Origin: Streptantibioticus ferralitis
GTDB taxonomy: Bacteria > Actinomycetota > Actinomycetes > Streptomycetales > Streptomycetaceae
Length of the DNA stretch: 64,000 bases
Assembly (NCBI RefSeq): GCF_029223525.1
Contig: NZ_JARHTQ010000022.1
Coordinates: forward strand, 1-64,000
Reading direction: 5' to 3'
Part shown: piece by piece, positions 44,278 to 53,307 of the stretch
How positions within the stretch are numbered: the first letter of the stretch is position 1
Layout: the number at the start of each line of letters is the position of its first letter
Program-made: the position numbers and the translations under genes
The notes under the pieces: generated by a model
Databases searched by the model: none
Seen by the model: the letters and a program-made list of their open reading frames with translations, nothing else
What the model was told of the DNA's origin: nothing

Positions 44278-45303
44278 CTACGCCGCGCAGCCGCAGGACC
44301 GGCGGATGACCAGTCGCGACGGGAACTGCTTCAGGCGCTCCCGGCGCGATCCGGCGAACCGCAGACCGTCGTCCAGCACGAGGTCCACGGCCGCCCGGGC
44401 CATCGCCTCGCGGTCCGAGGCGACCGTGGTCAGCGAGGGGTCGGTCAGGGCCGCTTCCTTGACGTCGTCGAAGCCCGCGACGGCCAGCTCGCGGGGCACG
44501 TCGATGCGCAGCTCCCGGGCCGCACGCAGCAGGCCGATCGCCTGGTCGTCGGTCGAGCAGAACACGGCGGTTGGCCGGTCCGGGCGGGACAGCAGCTCCA
44601 GGCCGATCCGATAGGCGTCGTAACGGTTGTACGGGGCCTTGAAAAGGCGGCCCTCCGTGGACCGCCCGGCCTCCTGCATGGCGCGTCGCCAGCCCTCGAC
44701 GTGGTCGGTGACCGGGTCACCCACCGTCGGGGTGCCCTCCAGGCCGCCGAGGCAGGCCACGTACTCGTGCCCGTGCTCCAGCAGGTGCCGGGTGGCCAGC
44801 TGCGCGCCGCCGATGTCGTCGGTCACCACGGCGACGTCATCGATCGCCGCGGGACGTTCGTGGAGCAGCACGACCCGGGCGTCCCACGCCTCGATCTCCG
44901 CCGCCGCGTTCTCGCTCGGGCCCTGGCTGATCAGGATCACGCCCGCGACCCGCATGCCCAGGAAGGCACGCAGATAGTGCACCTCGCGCTCGTCGAGGTA
45001 GTCGGAGTTTCCGGCCAGGACCATCTTTCCGCGCTCGGCGGCGGCCCGCTCGACCGCGTGTGCCATCTCCGCGAAGAACGGCTGGCGGGCGTCCGGGACG
45101 ATCAGCCCTATCAGGTCGGTGCGGCGGCTGGCCATCGCCTGGGCCACGCGGTCCGGGCGATAGCCGAGCTGCTTGATGGCCGCGAGCACGCGTTCGCGGG
45201 TGGCCGGCGCGACCGGCCTCGGTCCGTTGTTGATGACGTAGCTGACGACCGCGGTCGAGGTCCCCGCGAGCCTGGCCACGTCGTCACGCGTCACCTTGGG
45301 CAC
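44278..45303 (-). CDS. LacI family transcriptional regulator
   Basis: 341 residues. The N-terminal helix-turn-helix [20 protein letters not shown] and the hinge are followed by a periplasmic-binding-protein-like domain ([14 protein letters not shown], then the [16 protein letters not shown] motif). Some operator-contact features are standard. GTG 45303. It probably responds to a sugar or nucleoside; no target gene is adjacent, and the next gene upstream, glnR, is on the same strand at 31 bp. Confidence 0.92.
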   Translation of the reverse strand: MPKVTRDDVARLAGTSTAVVSYVINNGPRPVAPATRERVLAAIKQLGYRPDRVAQAMASRRTDLIGLIVPDARQPFFAEMAHAVERAAAERGKMVLAGNSDYLDEREVHYLRAFLGMRVAGVILISQGPSENAAAEIEAWDARVVLLHERPAAIDDVAVVTDDIGGAQLATRHLLEHGHEYVACLGGLEGTPTVGDPVTDHVEGWRRAMQEAGRSTEGRLFKAPYNRYDAYRIGLELLSRPDRPTAVFCSTDDQAIGLLRAARELRIDVPRELAVAGFDDVKEAALTDPSLTTVASDREAMARAAVDLVLDDGLRFAGSRRERLKQFPSRLVIRRSCGCAA

Positions 45304-45334
45304 GGGCGTAGTCTACGCGGGTGAACCGGTGCCC

Positions 45335-46150
45335 TTACCGGCCGTCTTCACCGGTCGTGCGGCCGGTGGGCACGGTGCCCGCGGCGGCCTCCTCCCGAGC
45401 CGCCTCGTCGCGATTCGGCGCGGACCGATCGGCCTGCTTGGTCTGGGCGGCCTTCGCCCCCTCCGCGGCGCGCTCGACCTTCTCCGGCGCCACGAAGCGG
45501 TAGCCGACGTTTCGTACCGTGCCGATCAGCGCCTCGTGCTCGGGACCGAGCTTCGCGCGCAGTCGTCGTACGTGCACGTCGACCGTTCGGGTACCGCCGA
45601 AGTAGTCGTAACCCCAGACCTCCTGGAGCAGCTGGGCGCGGGTGAAGACCCGGCCCGGATGCTGGGCGAGGTACTTCAGCAGCTCGAACTCCTTGAACGT
45701 CAGGTCCAGGACCCGGCCCTTGAGCTTGGCGCTGTACGTGGCCTCGTCCACCGACAGATCGCCGGTACGGATCTCCAGCGGGCTGTCGTCCGCGGTGATC
45801 TGCTGGCGGCCGGTCGCCAGCCGCAGCCGCGCCTCGACCTCGGCCGGACCGGCGGTGTCCAGCAGTACGTCGTCCACACCCCAGTCGGCGGTGACGGCGG
45901 CCAGGCCGCCCTCGGTGACAACGAGGATCAGCGGGCAACCGGGGCCGGTCGAGCGCAGCAACTGGCACAGGCTGCGGATCTGCGGCAGATCGCGGCGGCC
46001 GTCGATGAGGATCACATCGGCGCCGGGAGTGTCCACGAGCGCCGGGCCCTCGGCGGGGGCGACGCGCACGCTGTGCAGCAGCAGCCCGAGCGCGGGCAGC
46101 ACCTCGGTGGACGGCTGCAGGGCGTTGGTCAGCAGGAGCAGTGAACTCAC
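45335..46150 (-). CDS. glnR: Global nitrogen regulator GlnR
   Basis: 271 residues, an orphan OmpR-type regulator. The N-terminal receiver-like domain keeps Asp50 ([14 protein letters not shown]) but lacks the usual acidic pair and other phosphotransfer residues, as in known GlnR. The winged helix ([26 protein letters not shown]) is intact. It controls glnA, amtB and other nitrogen genes. GTG 46150 has GGAG upstream. The C-terminal tail is disordered. No GlnR box is evident in the window. Confidence 0.95.
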   Translation of the reverse strand: MSSLLLLTNALQPSTEVLPALGLLLHSVRVAPAEGPALVDTPGADVILIDGRRDLPQIRSLCQLLRSTGPGCPLILVVTEGGLAAVTADWGVDDVLLDTAGPAEVEARLRLATGRQQITADDSPLEIRTGDLSVDEATYSAKLKGRVLDLTFKEFELLKYLAQHPGRVFTRAQLLQEVWGYDYFGGTRTVDVHVRRLRAKLGPEHEALIGTVRNVGYRFVAPEKVERAAEGAKAAQTKQADRSAPNRDEAAREEAAAGTVPTGRTTGEDGR

Positions 46151-46424
46151 CGGAGGCTCCCGTCCGTCGTCCGGTCATGGCGCGGATGCGGCACGCGGGG
46201 CGCACCGTGCCCACTTGGCCAGCATGGCCCACCCGGGCCATCGGCTGTATACGGCCTCGGATACGGTCCGTCCGAAGTACGTGAACTACCCGGTTTGCTC
46301 ATTTGCGAACCCTCCTCGGTCCCTGCGAGGACGTCGTGCCCTGCGGCTTTTGGAGTGCCCGAAAGCACGAAAGGACCCGGGGGCGGCGCTGCCCGGATCC
46401 TCTTGCCTCAGGAGAATAGCCGAC

Positions 46425-47282
46425 ATGGACGCCACGGGTGAGGACGAGTCTGCGCGATCGGGTGTTTCCTCGATCACTTCACGTGGTCGGCAATACACCC
46501 GAACGAGATCATCACGTCATGTTCTGTTGACGGAGGACGGGGTCCGGATCGAGGCGGTGCACCAGCCCGCGCTGGACGGCTCGGACGGGTTCGCGGTGGT
46601 GCTGGCGCACGGCTTCACCGGCGCGCTGGAGCGGCCCGCGGTACGGCGGGCCGCTGGGACTTTCCGGCGTTTCGGCGGCGTGATCACGTTCTCCTTCCGG
46701 GGGCACGGTGGTTCCGGCGGCCGCTCCACGGTCGGGGACCGCGAGGTCCTGGACGTGGACGCGGCGGTCCGCTGGGCGCGTCGGCTCGGATACCGGCGGG
46801 TGGCGACCGTCGGCTTCTCGATGGGCGGGTCGGTGGTGCTGCGGCAGGCGGCGCGGGGTGCGGAGGATGCGCTGGTCGACGCGGTGGTGTCGGTCAGCGG
46901 GCCCGCGCGCTGGTACTACCGGGGTACGGCGCCGATGCGGCGGCTGCACTGGATCGTCACCCGGCCGGTCGGCCGTACGGTGTCGCGATACGGCCTGAAG
47001 ACCCGCATCCACCCCGAGGACTGGAATCCGGTTCCGATGTCGCCCGTCGAGGCGGTGCCGCTGGTCGCTCCGACGCCGCTGCTGATCGTCCATGGTGATC
47101 GGGACGCGTACTTTCCGCTGGATCATCCCCGGGCCCTGGCGGCTGCCGCCGCCAGGGACACGACGGAGTTGTGGATAGAACCGGGCTTCGGACACGCGGA
47201 GAACGCGGCGTCGCCGCCGCTGCTGCTCCGCATCGGCAAGTGGGTGTCTCACCGGTGCGCCGAGAAGACCCCCACCCACTGA
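46425..47282 (+). CDS. Alpha/beta hydrolase
   Basis: 285 residues. A serine-hydrolase fold with oxyanion HGFTG, nucleophile elbow VGFSMGGSVVL, Asp in VHGDRDAYF and His in PGFGHAENA. The small cap suggests an esterase or lipase-like enzyme. ATG 46425 has GGAGA 9 bases upstream; the frame itself is open far upstream over glnR, which is antisense shadow. It is divergent from glnR across 274 bp and from memory has this position in other Streptomyces. Confidence 0.88.
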   Translation: MDATGEDESARSGVSSITSRGRQYTRTRSSRHVLLTEDGVRIEAVHQPALDGSDGFAVVLAHGFTGALERPAVRRAAGTFRRFGGVITFSFRGHGGSGGRSTVGDREVLDVDAAVRWARRLGYRRVATVGFSMGGSVVLRQAARGAEDALVDAVVSVSGPARWYYRGTAPMRRLHWIVTRPVGRTVSRYGLKTRIHPEDWNPVPMSPVEAVPLVAPTPLLIVHGDRDAYFPLDHPRALAAAAARDTTELWIEPGFGHAENAASPPLLLRIGKWVSHRCAEKTPTH

Positions 47283-47409
47283 CCCGCAGCGCGGCAGCCG
47301 GGGTGGGCGGGTGGGTGAAAACCCCAATCGCACAGCGCGAGCGCCCCGCCAATTACCCTGAACGCCGACACCACAACGCACCGCTGAAACGCACCGCGAA
47401 GGAGCCGCC

Positions 47410-47709
47410 ATGGGCGCCACCGACACGTCGGCCGCGGCCCCGCCCCCGCCCGCGACGGGGACCATCCGCTACTGGGCGGCGGCAAAGGCGGCCGCCGGCA
47501 CCCCGGAGGAGCCGTACGCGGCGGTGACCCTCGCCGAGGCGCTGCGCGCCGCAGGCGAACGGCATGCCGGGCAGCCCGAGTTCGCCCGGGTCCTGGCCAG
47601 GTCCTCGTTCCTCGTCGACGGACAGCCCGTCGGCACCCGTGACCACGCCACGATCAAACTGGCCGACGGCGGCACCGTCGAGGTCCTTCCGCCGTTCGCG
47701 GGAGGATGA
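47410..47709 (+). CDS. MoaD/ThiS family sulfur carrier protein
   Basis: 99 residues. A beta-grasp ubiquitin-like fold ending in the essential Gly-Gly (VEVLPPFAGG). Sulfur carriers of this type are adenylated and thiocarboxylated at that terminus to supply sulfur to molybdopterin or other syntheses. Its stop overlaps the start of the following membrane-protein gene (ATGA). Which pathway it feeds cannot be read from the neighbours. Confidence 0.88.
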   Translation: MGATDTSAAAPPPPATGTIRYWAAAKAAAGTPEEPYAAVTLAEALRAAGERHAGQPEFARVLARSSFLVDGQPVGTRDHATIKLADGGTVEVLPPFAGG

Positions 47710-48722
47710 GCGACGCGATGACGACACCAGAGTGGAACAACAGCGGTCACGGCGGCTACGGCGGCCAGTACGACCCCGCGTACGGCTACCCCGGCTATGC
47801 GCCGGACCAGCATCTCGACCAGCACTACCCGCCCGAGCAGACGGCGGCGGCCTACCCGCCGCCCTCGTACGGCTACGAGACCTACCAGGCCCAACCCGCC
47901 CCCGCGGAACAGCCGTATCCGCTTCCCCAGCCCGCACCGGAACCGGAACCGGCGCCCGCACCCGCGCCGACCCTCCGGACCGGCTCGCCGATCATCCCTC
48001 CGGGCATCCAGCCCGCGCTGCTGACCGCCGTGCTCGCCGCGCTCACCGCGGCGGGCGCCGCGCTGGGCAGCCCGGCGCTGGCCGTGGCCGCCGTCCTGCT
48101 GCAGGCCGTCACGGCCGCCGGATGGTTCCGGCTGAACGGCATGTGGCCCGCCCGCCAGGGCATCGCGCTGGCCTTCCTCGCCGGACTGGCGGCGGACGTC
48201 GGCCTGCTCGCGGCCCCGGCCGACCAGGCGCCGTCCGTCATCCTCGGCGCGCTCGGGGTGTGGATCCTGCTGATCCTGGTGCAGCAGATGCGGCACCAGG
48301 GCAGCGCCGACGAGCGGCTGTCGAGCCTGACGGCGACGGCCGCCTCGACCGCGCTGACCGTACTGGCCGCCGGATATCTGGCGATCGACGGCAAGGCGGG
48401 CAGCCACCCCGTGGTGGTGGGCGCGGTCGCGGTCGCGGTGGCGACAGTGGCGCGGGCGCTGCCGCTGCCGTCGGCGGTCTCCGTGGTCGTCGCCCTGCTG
48501 GCGGCGGCGGGCAGCGGTGTCGCCACCGACCGGCTGACCGGCATGGGCACCACGTCCGCCGTCTTGATCGCGGTGGCCGCCGGGGTCTGCGCGCTGATCG
48601 GGCTGCGGGTGGCCAGCTATGACTTCCCGTCCCGCTTCGTGCACTTCACGGCGGGGGTGGCGCTGCCGCTGACGGCAGCGGCTCCGGTCGTCTACGTGCT
48701 CGGGCGTGCACTGGGTTCGTAG
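47706..48722 (+). CDS. Polytopic membrane protein with Tyr/Pro-rich N-terminus
   Basis: 338 residues. The first 95 are Tyr/Pro/Glu/Gly-rich and disordered; the rest form eight or nine hydrophobic helices with few charges. No transporter motif is visible. The ATG overlaps the MoaD-like stop by 4 bases; ATG 47718 (MTTPEWNN) is an alternative. From memory an uncharacterised protein with this layout occupies the same place in other Streptomyces. Confidence 0.8.
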   Translation: MSDAMTTPEWNNSGHGGYGGQYDPAYGYPGYAPDQHLDQHYPPEQTAAAYPPPSYGYETYQAQPAPAEQPYPLPQPAPEPEPAPAPAPTLRTGSPIIPPGIQPALLTAVLAALTAAGAALGSPALAVAAVLLQAVTAAGWFRLNGMWPARQGIALAFLAGLAADVGLLAAPADQAPSVILGALGVWILLILVQQMRHQGSADERLSSLTATAASTALTVLAAGYLAIDGKAGSHPVVVGAVAVAVATVARALPLPSAVSVVVALLAAAGSGVATDRLTGMGTTSAVLIAVAAGVCALIGLRVASYDFPSRFVHFTAGVALPLTAAAPVVYVLGRALGS

Positions 48723-48902
48723 CGGCCGCTGACGAGCGTCTACCGGCGTGGTCCGCGGGGAACCGCCCGCCCCCTTCGGACGTAGTGATCTATGACGCCA
48801 GCCCTCGGTGGTATCCCCGGCAAGGCGGACAGGTACGCCAGGTAGGGTCGCGGCGCCGAAGAACCACGCCTGGAGACGCCGGGGAGTGGGGGAAGAGGAG
48901 AG

Positions 48903-49640
48903 ATGCGCGGGCGCGGGATACGCATACTGCTGATACTCGTCGTGCTGCTCGGTGGCCTGTTCGTCGCCGCCGACCGGCTCGCGGTCTCCTATGCGGAGTC
49001 CAAGGCGGCGGAGAAGATACAGCGGTCACAGGGGCTGGCGGACAAACCCGATGTGTCGATCAAGGGCTTTCCGTTCCTGACCCAGGTCGCGAGCAAGAAG
49101 CTGGACGAGGTCTCGGTGACCTTCACCGGCCTGCAGACCACCTCCGACTCCGGCACGCTGCGGGTCGCCAGGCTGACCGCTGACGGACACGGGGTCCAGC
49201 TCAATGGCGACCTGATGAGCGGCAACATCAGCAGCGCGGTCGCCGACAACGCCACCGGCACCGCGCTCATCTCGTACGCCGATCTGTCGAAGAGCGCGTC
49301 GAACGGGATCACCGTCGCGTACGGGGGCAAGGGCGCGAACGGCAAGGGGCAGTTGAAGGTCACCGGCAGTGTGCAGCTGCCGCTGGTGGGTACCCAGCAG
49401 GTCAGCGTGATGAGCCATGTGGAGATCAAGAACGGCGACGCGGTGCAGTTGCACGCTGACGGTATGCCGTCGATCATGGGAATCTCGCTGCCGGTCAGCG
49501 CGGAGCAGCTGGTGCGCCAGCAGACGGACTTCGGCGGTCAGCTGTCCGGACTGCCCAGCGGAATCAAGCTGACCAGCGCCGAGGCCACCCCTGACGGCCT
49601 CCAGGTGTCGCTGTCCGGGACGAACGTCAAGCTGGGCTGA
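48903..49640 (+). CDS. DUF2993 (LmeA-like) lipid-binding protein
   Basis: 245 residues. An N-terminal membrane or signal helix (about 5-22) is followed by a beta-rich DUF2993 domain (DVSIKGFPFLTQVASKKLDEV is the family entry). The mycobacterial relative LmeA binds phospholipid and affects mannan elongation. Here it is probably an exported lipid-binding protein of the envelope. ATG 48903 has GGAAGAGGAG upstream. Confidence 0.88.
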   Translation: MRGRGIRILLILVVLLGGLFVAADRLAVSYAESKAAEKIQRSQGLADKPDVSIKGFPFLTQVASKKLDEVSVTFTGLQTTSDSGTLRVARLTADGHGVQLNGDLMSGNISSAVADNATGTALISYADLSKSASNGITVAYGGKGANGKGQLKVTGSVQLPLVGTQQVSVMSHVEIKNGDAVQLHADGMPSIMGISLPVSAEQLVRQQTDFGGQLSGLPSGIKLTSAEATPDGLQVSLSGTNVKLG

Positions 49641-49727
49641 CGCCCAACCGCGCGGCCCCGGCCAATGGTCCGGTGGGTGAGACAAAGCGTCCGCCCCTCA
49701 GCCGTATGGCGGTGGCCCGCCCGCCCC

Positions 49728-49755
49728 AGCCCCTCGCGGCAGGCCGCGAGGGGCT
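49728..49755. terminator. Hairpin, likely terminator after the DUF2993 gene
   Basis: A perfect 12-bp stem (49728-49739 with 49744-49755) with a 4-base loop. There is no T-tract, so it would act as a hairpin-only terminator, common in Streptomyces, or as a transcript-stability element. Confidence 0.6.
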
Positions 49756-49839
49756 GAAACGTACCGCCATTCGGACGATCTCGTCTCGGATGATGACACG
49801 CCGGTGACACCCGCCCCGTGCTTCCCTACGATCGGGGCC

Positions 49840-49920
49840 ATGAAGCGACAGGCGGATCTCACGAAGCGGCGGGCAGTCGACCTGTGCCGCGTCGCCGCCA
49901 TGCTCTGTCGCGTTCCCTGA
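49840..49920 (+). CDS. Cysteine-containing leader peptide upstream of the sulfurtransferase
   Basis: A 26-residue ORF, MKRQADLTKRRAVDLCRVAA followed by MLCRVP, too short for routine gene calling. It matches the actinobacterial putative leader peptides with an Arg-rich start, VDLxR core and Cys near the end that precede sulfur-metabolism genes. Translation through its cysteine codons (residues 16 and 23) probably senses charged tRNA-Cys and controls the sulfurtransferase gene 147 bp downstream. The start ATG at 49840 follows CGGGGCC, not a strong ribosome site. Confidence 0.75.
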   Translation: MKRQADLTKRRAVDLCRVAAMLCRVP

Positions 49921-50067
49921 AGGGTCCACCGCCCTGAGGGCCTCCCCGCCCGGGCTCGCATTCCCACCCTTCATCCGCAGCCGCACCCCGTCGCGCCCTC
50001 GCGCGCCCGCGTACGGGGGCACCCGCACAGTCAACGCCCCGCCGCAACTGCCCCGGAGGAGAACAGC

Positions 50068-50904
50068 ATGAGCCGCAGCGACGTCCTCGTCGACGCCGAG
50101 TGGGTCGAGAGTCATCTCGACGACCCCAAGGTCGTCATCGTCGAGGTGGACGAGGACACCTCGGCGTACGAGAAGAACCACATCAAGAACGCCATCCGGA
50201 TCGACTGGAAGCAGGACCTCCAGGACCCGGTGCGCCGTGACTTCGTCGACCAGGGGGGCTTCGAGAAGCTCCTGTCGGAGCGGGGCATCGCCAACGACGA
50301 CACCGTCGTCCTGTACGGCGGCAACAACAACTGGTTCGCGGCGTACGCCTACTGGTACTTCAAGCTCTACGGCCACCAGGACGTCCGCCTGCTGGACGGC
50401 GGCCGCAAGAAGTGGGAGCTGGACTCCCGCGACCTGGTCGTCGAGGTGCGGACCCGTCCGCAGACCGACTACAAGGCCAAGGAGCAGGATCTGTCGATCC
50501 GCGCCTTCCGCGACGACGCCGTCAAGGCGATCGGTCAGCTGAACCTGGTCGACGTGCGTTCCCCCGACGAGTTCAGCGGAAAGCTGCTCGCCCCGGCGCA
50601 CCTCCCGCAGGAGCAGTCGCAGCGCCCGGGCCACATCCCCACCGCCCGCAACATCCCGTGGTCGAAGTCGGCCAACGACGACGGCACCTTCAAGTCGGAC
50701 GACGAGCTGAAGGAGCTGTACGAAGCCGCGGGTGTGGACCTGGCCAAGGACACCATCGCGTACTGCCGGATCGGCGAGCGCTCCGCGCACACCTGGTTCG
50801 TGCTGCACGAACTGCTCGGCCAGCACAACGTCAGGAACTACGACGGCTCCTGGACCGAGTACGGCTCGCTGGTGGGCGTGCCGATCGAGCTCGGATCCAA
50901 CTGA
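50068..50904 (+). CDS. Thiosulfate sulfurtransferase (rhodanese)
   Basis: 278 residues, two rhodanese domains as in CysA/SseA. The N-terminal domain is inactive in form; the C-terminal domain has the catalytic cysteine in IAYCRIGERSAHTW. It moves sulfur from thiosulfate or mercaptopyruvate to an acceptor. ATG 50068 has GGAGGAG. The gene is followed at 24 bp by DUF1416, the usual actinobacterial pair; the leader peptide upstream suggests regulation by cysteine supply. Confidence 0.93.
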   Translation: MSRSDVLVDAEWVESHLDDPKVVIVEVDEDTSAYEKNHIKNAIRIDWKQDLQDPVRRDFVDQGGFEKLLSERGIANDDTVVLYGGNNNWFAAYAYWYFKLYGHQDVRLLDGGRKKWELDSRDLVVEVRTRPQTDYKAKEQDLSIRAFRDDAVKAIGQLNLVDVRSPDEFSGKLLAPAHLPQEQSQRPGHIPTARNIPWSKSANDDGTFKSDDELKELYEAAGVDLAKDTIAYCRIGERSAHTWFVLHELLGQHNVRNYDGSWTEYGSLVGVPIELGSN

Positions 50905-50928
50905 CCCCCTAGGTAAGGAAGTTCACTC

Positions 50929-51216
50929 ATGTGTGGAGCCAAGGCCGGCGGCCCGGACGCTTCGACCGTAAAGGCCGGTGAGACGACGATCCAGGGCTCG
51001 GTGACCCGCGGCGGCCAGCCCGTCACCGGTTACGTGCGCCTGCTGGACAGCACCGGTGAGTTCACCGCCGAGGTGCCGACCTCGGCGACCGGGCAGTTCC
51101 GCTTCTACGCCGCGGAGGGCACCTGGACCGTGCGCGCCCTGGTGCCGGGCGCGCAGGCGGACCGCACCGTCGTCGCCCAGCAGGGCGGCCTGGCGGAGGT
51201 CGCCATTGCCCTTTGA
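50929..51216 (+). CDS. DUF1416 family protein
   Basis: 95 residues. The conserved MCGAKAGGPD start with an N-terminal cysteine and a beta-sandwich body (GSVTRGGQPVTGYVRLLD). In actinobacteria it is always linked to the rhodanese gene upstream and is probably its small sulfur-accepting partner (inference). There is a good ribosome site (TAAGGAAG). Confidence 0.92.
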   Translation: MCGAKAGGPDASTVKAGETTIQGSVTRGGQPVTGYVRLLDSTGEFTAEVPTSATGQFRFYAAEGTWTVRALVPGAQADRTVVAQQGGLAEVAIAL

Positions 51217-51317
51217 GGCACTCGTACGGCCGGAGGGCCGCATCCCAGGGTTGGACGCCTTGCGGGGTGCGGTCCTCCGCGCTGTCTGCCGGCGCCTTCC
51301 GGACGTACCGTGGAAGT

Positions 51318-51623
51318 ATGTACGCGCGGCGTAGGCACTGGTACTTCGCCATGATGGGCACGTGTATCGGGATGTTCGTCCTGGCCTGGGGCGTCGTGCG
51401 TCTGTGGTCGGTCCCGGCGGCCGTCGCGATGTGCGTGGTGGCGATGGTCATCCCGCCGGTCGCGGCGGTGGTGGCGAACCGGCGCGGCCCGGACGACACC
51501 TGGTGGGACGTGCCCGATGACAGCTGGCTCAAGGACGAGCCGAAGGACGACACCTGGCGGGAGAGCGAGAAGGCCGCCAAGGAGCGCCTGGACCGGCTGG
51601 ACCGGGGCGACTCCGGTCAGTAG
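51318..51623 (+). CDS. DUF3099 family membrane protein
   Basis: 101 residues. Two membrane helices (about 9-28 and 33-50) are followed by an acidic Trp/Asp/Lys-rich cytoplasmic tail. The pattern MYARRRHWYFAMMG matches the Streptomyces DUF3099 proteins I know. ATG 51318 has GGAAG close upstream; the frame is open further 5' but only as a shadow. Function unknown. Confidence 0.85.
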   Translation: MYARRRHWYFAMMGTCIGMFVLAWGVVRLWSVPAAVAMCVVAMVIPPVAAVVANRRGPDDTWWDVPDDSWLKDEPKDDTWRESEKAAKERLDRLDRGDSGQ

Positions 51624-51641
51624 ACCAGCGGCGCCGCACGG

Positions 51642-52004
51642 TCAGTAGACGAGCGCCTGCACGCCGTCCGCCATGGCCTCCTGGACGAAGACCTGCGCCC
51701 CGGCGATCCGTACGCCCTTCATGACGTCGGCCTCGGTGATGTCCCGGCGGGCCGCGCACTGGGTGCACAGGGTGATCCGGCCGCCCGCCAGAATGCCGTC
51801 GATCAGGTCCGGCAGCGGTGCCGCGTGCGGCAGCTCGAACTCCGCCGCCCGGCCGGGCAGCGCGAACCACGCGGACTCACCGGTCAGCCACAGCGAGACC
51901 TCGACGCCGCTGGCCGCGGCCACCGCCGCCACCGTGAACGCCTGCGAGCACCGCTCGGGCGCGTCCGCGCCCGCCGTCACCTTGATCACCAGCTGCTTGG
52001 TCAC
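51642..52004 (-). CDS. DsrE/DsrF-like family protein
   Basis: 120 residues. The Rossmann-like DsrE fold: LVIKVTAGADAPERCSQAFT at the start and GRITLCTQCAARRDI in the middle, with a CxxC pair that could carry sulfur. GTG 52004 is the first sensible start; the very long upstream frame is antisense to two plus-strand genes. It lies convergent to DUF3099 with 18 bp between stops. A sulfur-relay role fits its neighbours but is not shown. Confidence 0.85.
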   Translation of the reverse strand: MTKQLVIKVTAGADAPERCSQAFTVAAVAAASGVEVSLWLTGESAWFALPGRAAEFELPHAAPLPDLIDGILAGGRITLCTQCAARRDITEADVMKGVRIAGAQVFVQEAMADGVQALVY

Positions 52005-52098
52005 GCAGCTCACCCTACGCCGCCGCGCGGCCCGCCCACCCCGCCGACTAGACTCGGACCCGGTCCGTAAGTCAGCAGCCTGCCCGAGGAGCACCAAC

Positions 52099-52200
52099 GT
52101 GCTTGAGGTCTTTTTCGAAGCCCTTCTCGCCCTGGTCGTTGTGGCCGTCATCGCCTTCACCGGCCTGTCCGTGAAGAAGCTCTTCCAGGGCCAGCGCTGA
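52099..52200 (+). CDS. Small single-helix membrane peptide
   Basis: 33 residues from GTG 52099: MLEVFFEALLALVVVAVIAF then TGLSVKKLFQGQR, one membrane helix with a basic tail. GAGGAG lies 8 bases upstream. It is missed by usual length cut-offs, yet the ribosome site, hydrophobic periodicity and gap between neighbours support it. I recall similar unnamed 33-residue proteins at this place in other Streptomyces. No function is known. Confidence 0.72.
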   Translation: MLEVFFEALLALVVVAVIAFTGLSVKKLFQGQR

Positions 52201-52247
52201 CCCGACGTCCCTGACCAACCCCTCACAGATCGTCTGAGCCCCACCCC

Positions 52248-52811
52248 ATGATCGAGATTCCGTCCGACCTCCACCCGGACCTCGTCCCGCTCGCGTTCCT
52301 CCTCGGCAACTGGCAGGGCGCGGGCGTGTCCGACTTCCCCGGTTCCGAGAAGTGCAACTTCGGGCAGGAGGTCACGTTCTCCCACGACGGCCGCCCGTTC
52401 CTGGAGTACACCTCGCGCACCTGGGTGCTGGACGCCGAGGGCAACAAGGTGCGTCCGCTGGAGAACGAGAGCGGCTACTGGCGCGTCGACGCCGACCGCA
52501 AGGTCGAGATCGCGATGGCGCGCGACGCCGGTGTCATCGAGATCTGGTACGGCGAGCTGGCCGACAAGAAGCCGCAGATCGACCTGGTGACCGACGCGGT
52601 GGCCCGGCTGGGCTCCGCCGAGCCGTACTCGGGCGGCAAGCGGCTGTACGGCTACGTCAAGGGCGACCTGATGTGGGTGGGGGAGAAGACGACGCCCGAG
52701 GTGCCGCTGCGCCCGTACATGTCGGCGCAGCTGAAGAAGGTCGTGGACCCGTCGGAGTGGGCCAAGGACCTGAAGGACCTGCCGGACGACGGCATCGCGT
52801 TCTTCAAGTAA
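52248..52811 (+). CDS. FABP-like/nitrobindin family beta-barrel protein (DUF1794)
   Basis: 187 residues. The heme-barrel signature GxWxGxG is present as LLGNWQGAGV, and the barrel continues through TSRTWVLDAEGNKVRPL and LVTDAVARL. At the site where the family has its proximal histidine (Streptomyces relatives I recall read YMSAHLKKV) this protein has YMSAQLKKV, so heme binding may be lost or changed. ATG 52248. It lies upstream of nur. Confidence 0.85.
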   Translation: MIEIPSDLHPDLVPLAFLLGNWQGAGVSDFPGSEKCNFGQEVTFSHDGRPFLEYTSRTWVLDAEGNKVRPLENESGYWRVDADRKVEIAMARDAGVIEIWYGELADKKPQIDLVTDAVARLGSAEPYSGGKRLYGYVKGDLMWVGEKTTPEVPLRPYMSAQLKKVVDPSEWAKDLKDLPDDGIAFFK

Positions 52812-52844
52812 TCCTTCCCCGGCTTCTTCCCTAGAATCGGTGGC

Positions 52845-53297
52845 GTGGTGAGCACCGACTGGAAGAAGGACCTGCGCGAGCGCGGATACCGGCTGACGCC
52901 GCAGCGTCAGCTGGTGCTCGAGGCTGTCGACCACCTGGAGCACGCCACTCCGGACGACATCCTGTCGGAGGTCCGGCGGACCGCCAGCGGCGTCAACATC
53001 TCCACCGTCTACCGGACGCTGGAGCTGCTGGAGGAGCTGGGCCTGGTCAGCCACGCCCACCTGGGGCACGGTTCGCCCACGTACCACCTCGCCGACCGGC
53101 ACCACCACATGCATCTGGTCTGCCGGGACTGCGAGAAGGTCATCGAGGCGGACGTCTCGGTGGCCGCACCGCTCATCACGGAGCTGCGGCGTACGTTCGG
53201 CTTCGACACCGATATGAAGCACTTCGCGATCTTCGGGCGTTGTGCGAACTGCTCCCGCACCGTCGCGGACCCCAAGGCCGTGTCCGGCGGGTCGTAG
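52845..53297 (+). CDS. nur: Nickel-responsive Fur-family regulator Nur
   Basis: 150 residues. The DNA-binding domain has the Fur helix-turn-helix NISTVYRTLELLEELG. All the ligands defined in S. coelicolor Nur are present at the same positions: His70, His72 and His126 (nickel site) and His33, His86, His88 and His90 (M site), plus two CxxC pairs (CRDC, CANC). Nur with nickel represses nickel uptake and the iron superoxide dismutase. The start is GTG 52845, 34 bp after the nitrobindin-like gene. Confidence 0.93.
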   Translation: MVSTDWKKDLRERGYRLTPQRQLVLEAVDHLEHATPDDILSEVRRTASGVNISTVYRTLELLEELGLVSHAHLGHGSPTYHLADRHHHMHLVCRDCEKVIEADVSVAAPLITELRRTFGFDTDMKHFAIFGRCANCSRTVADPKAVSGGS

Positions 53298-53307
53298 GCT
53301 GGTGCGC

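Noticed and set aside
45642..46424. In-frame 5' extension of the alpha/beta hydrolase over glnR
   Set aside because: Ser/Arg-rich, antisense to glnR; a proper ATG with ribosome site exists at 46425.
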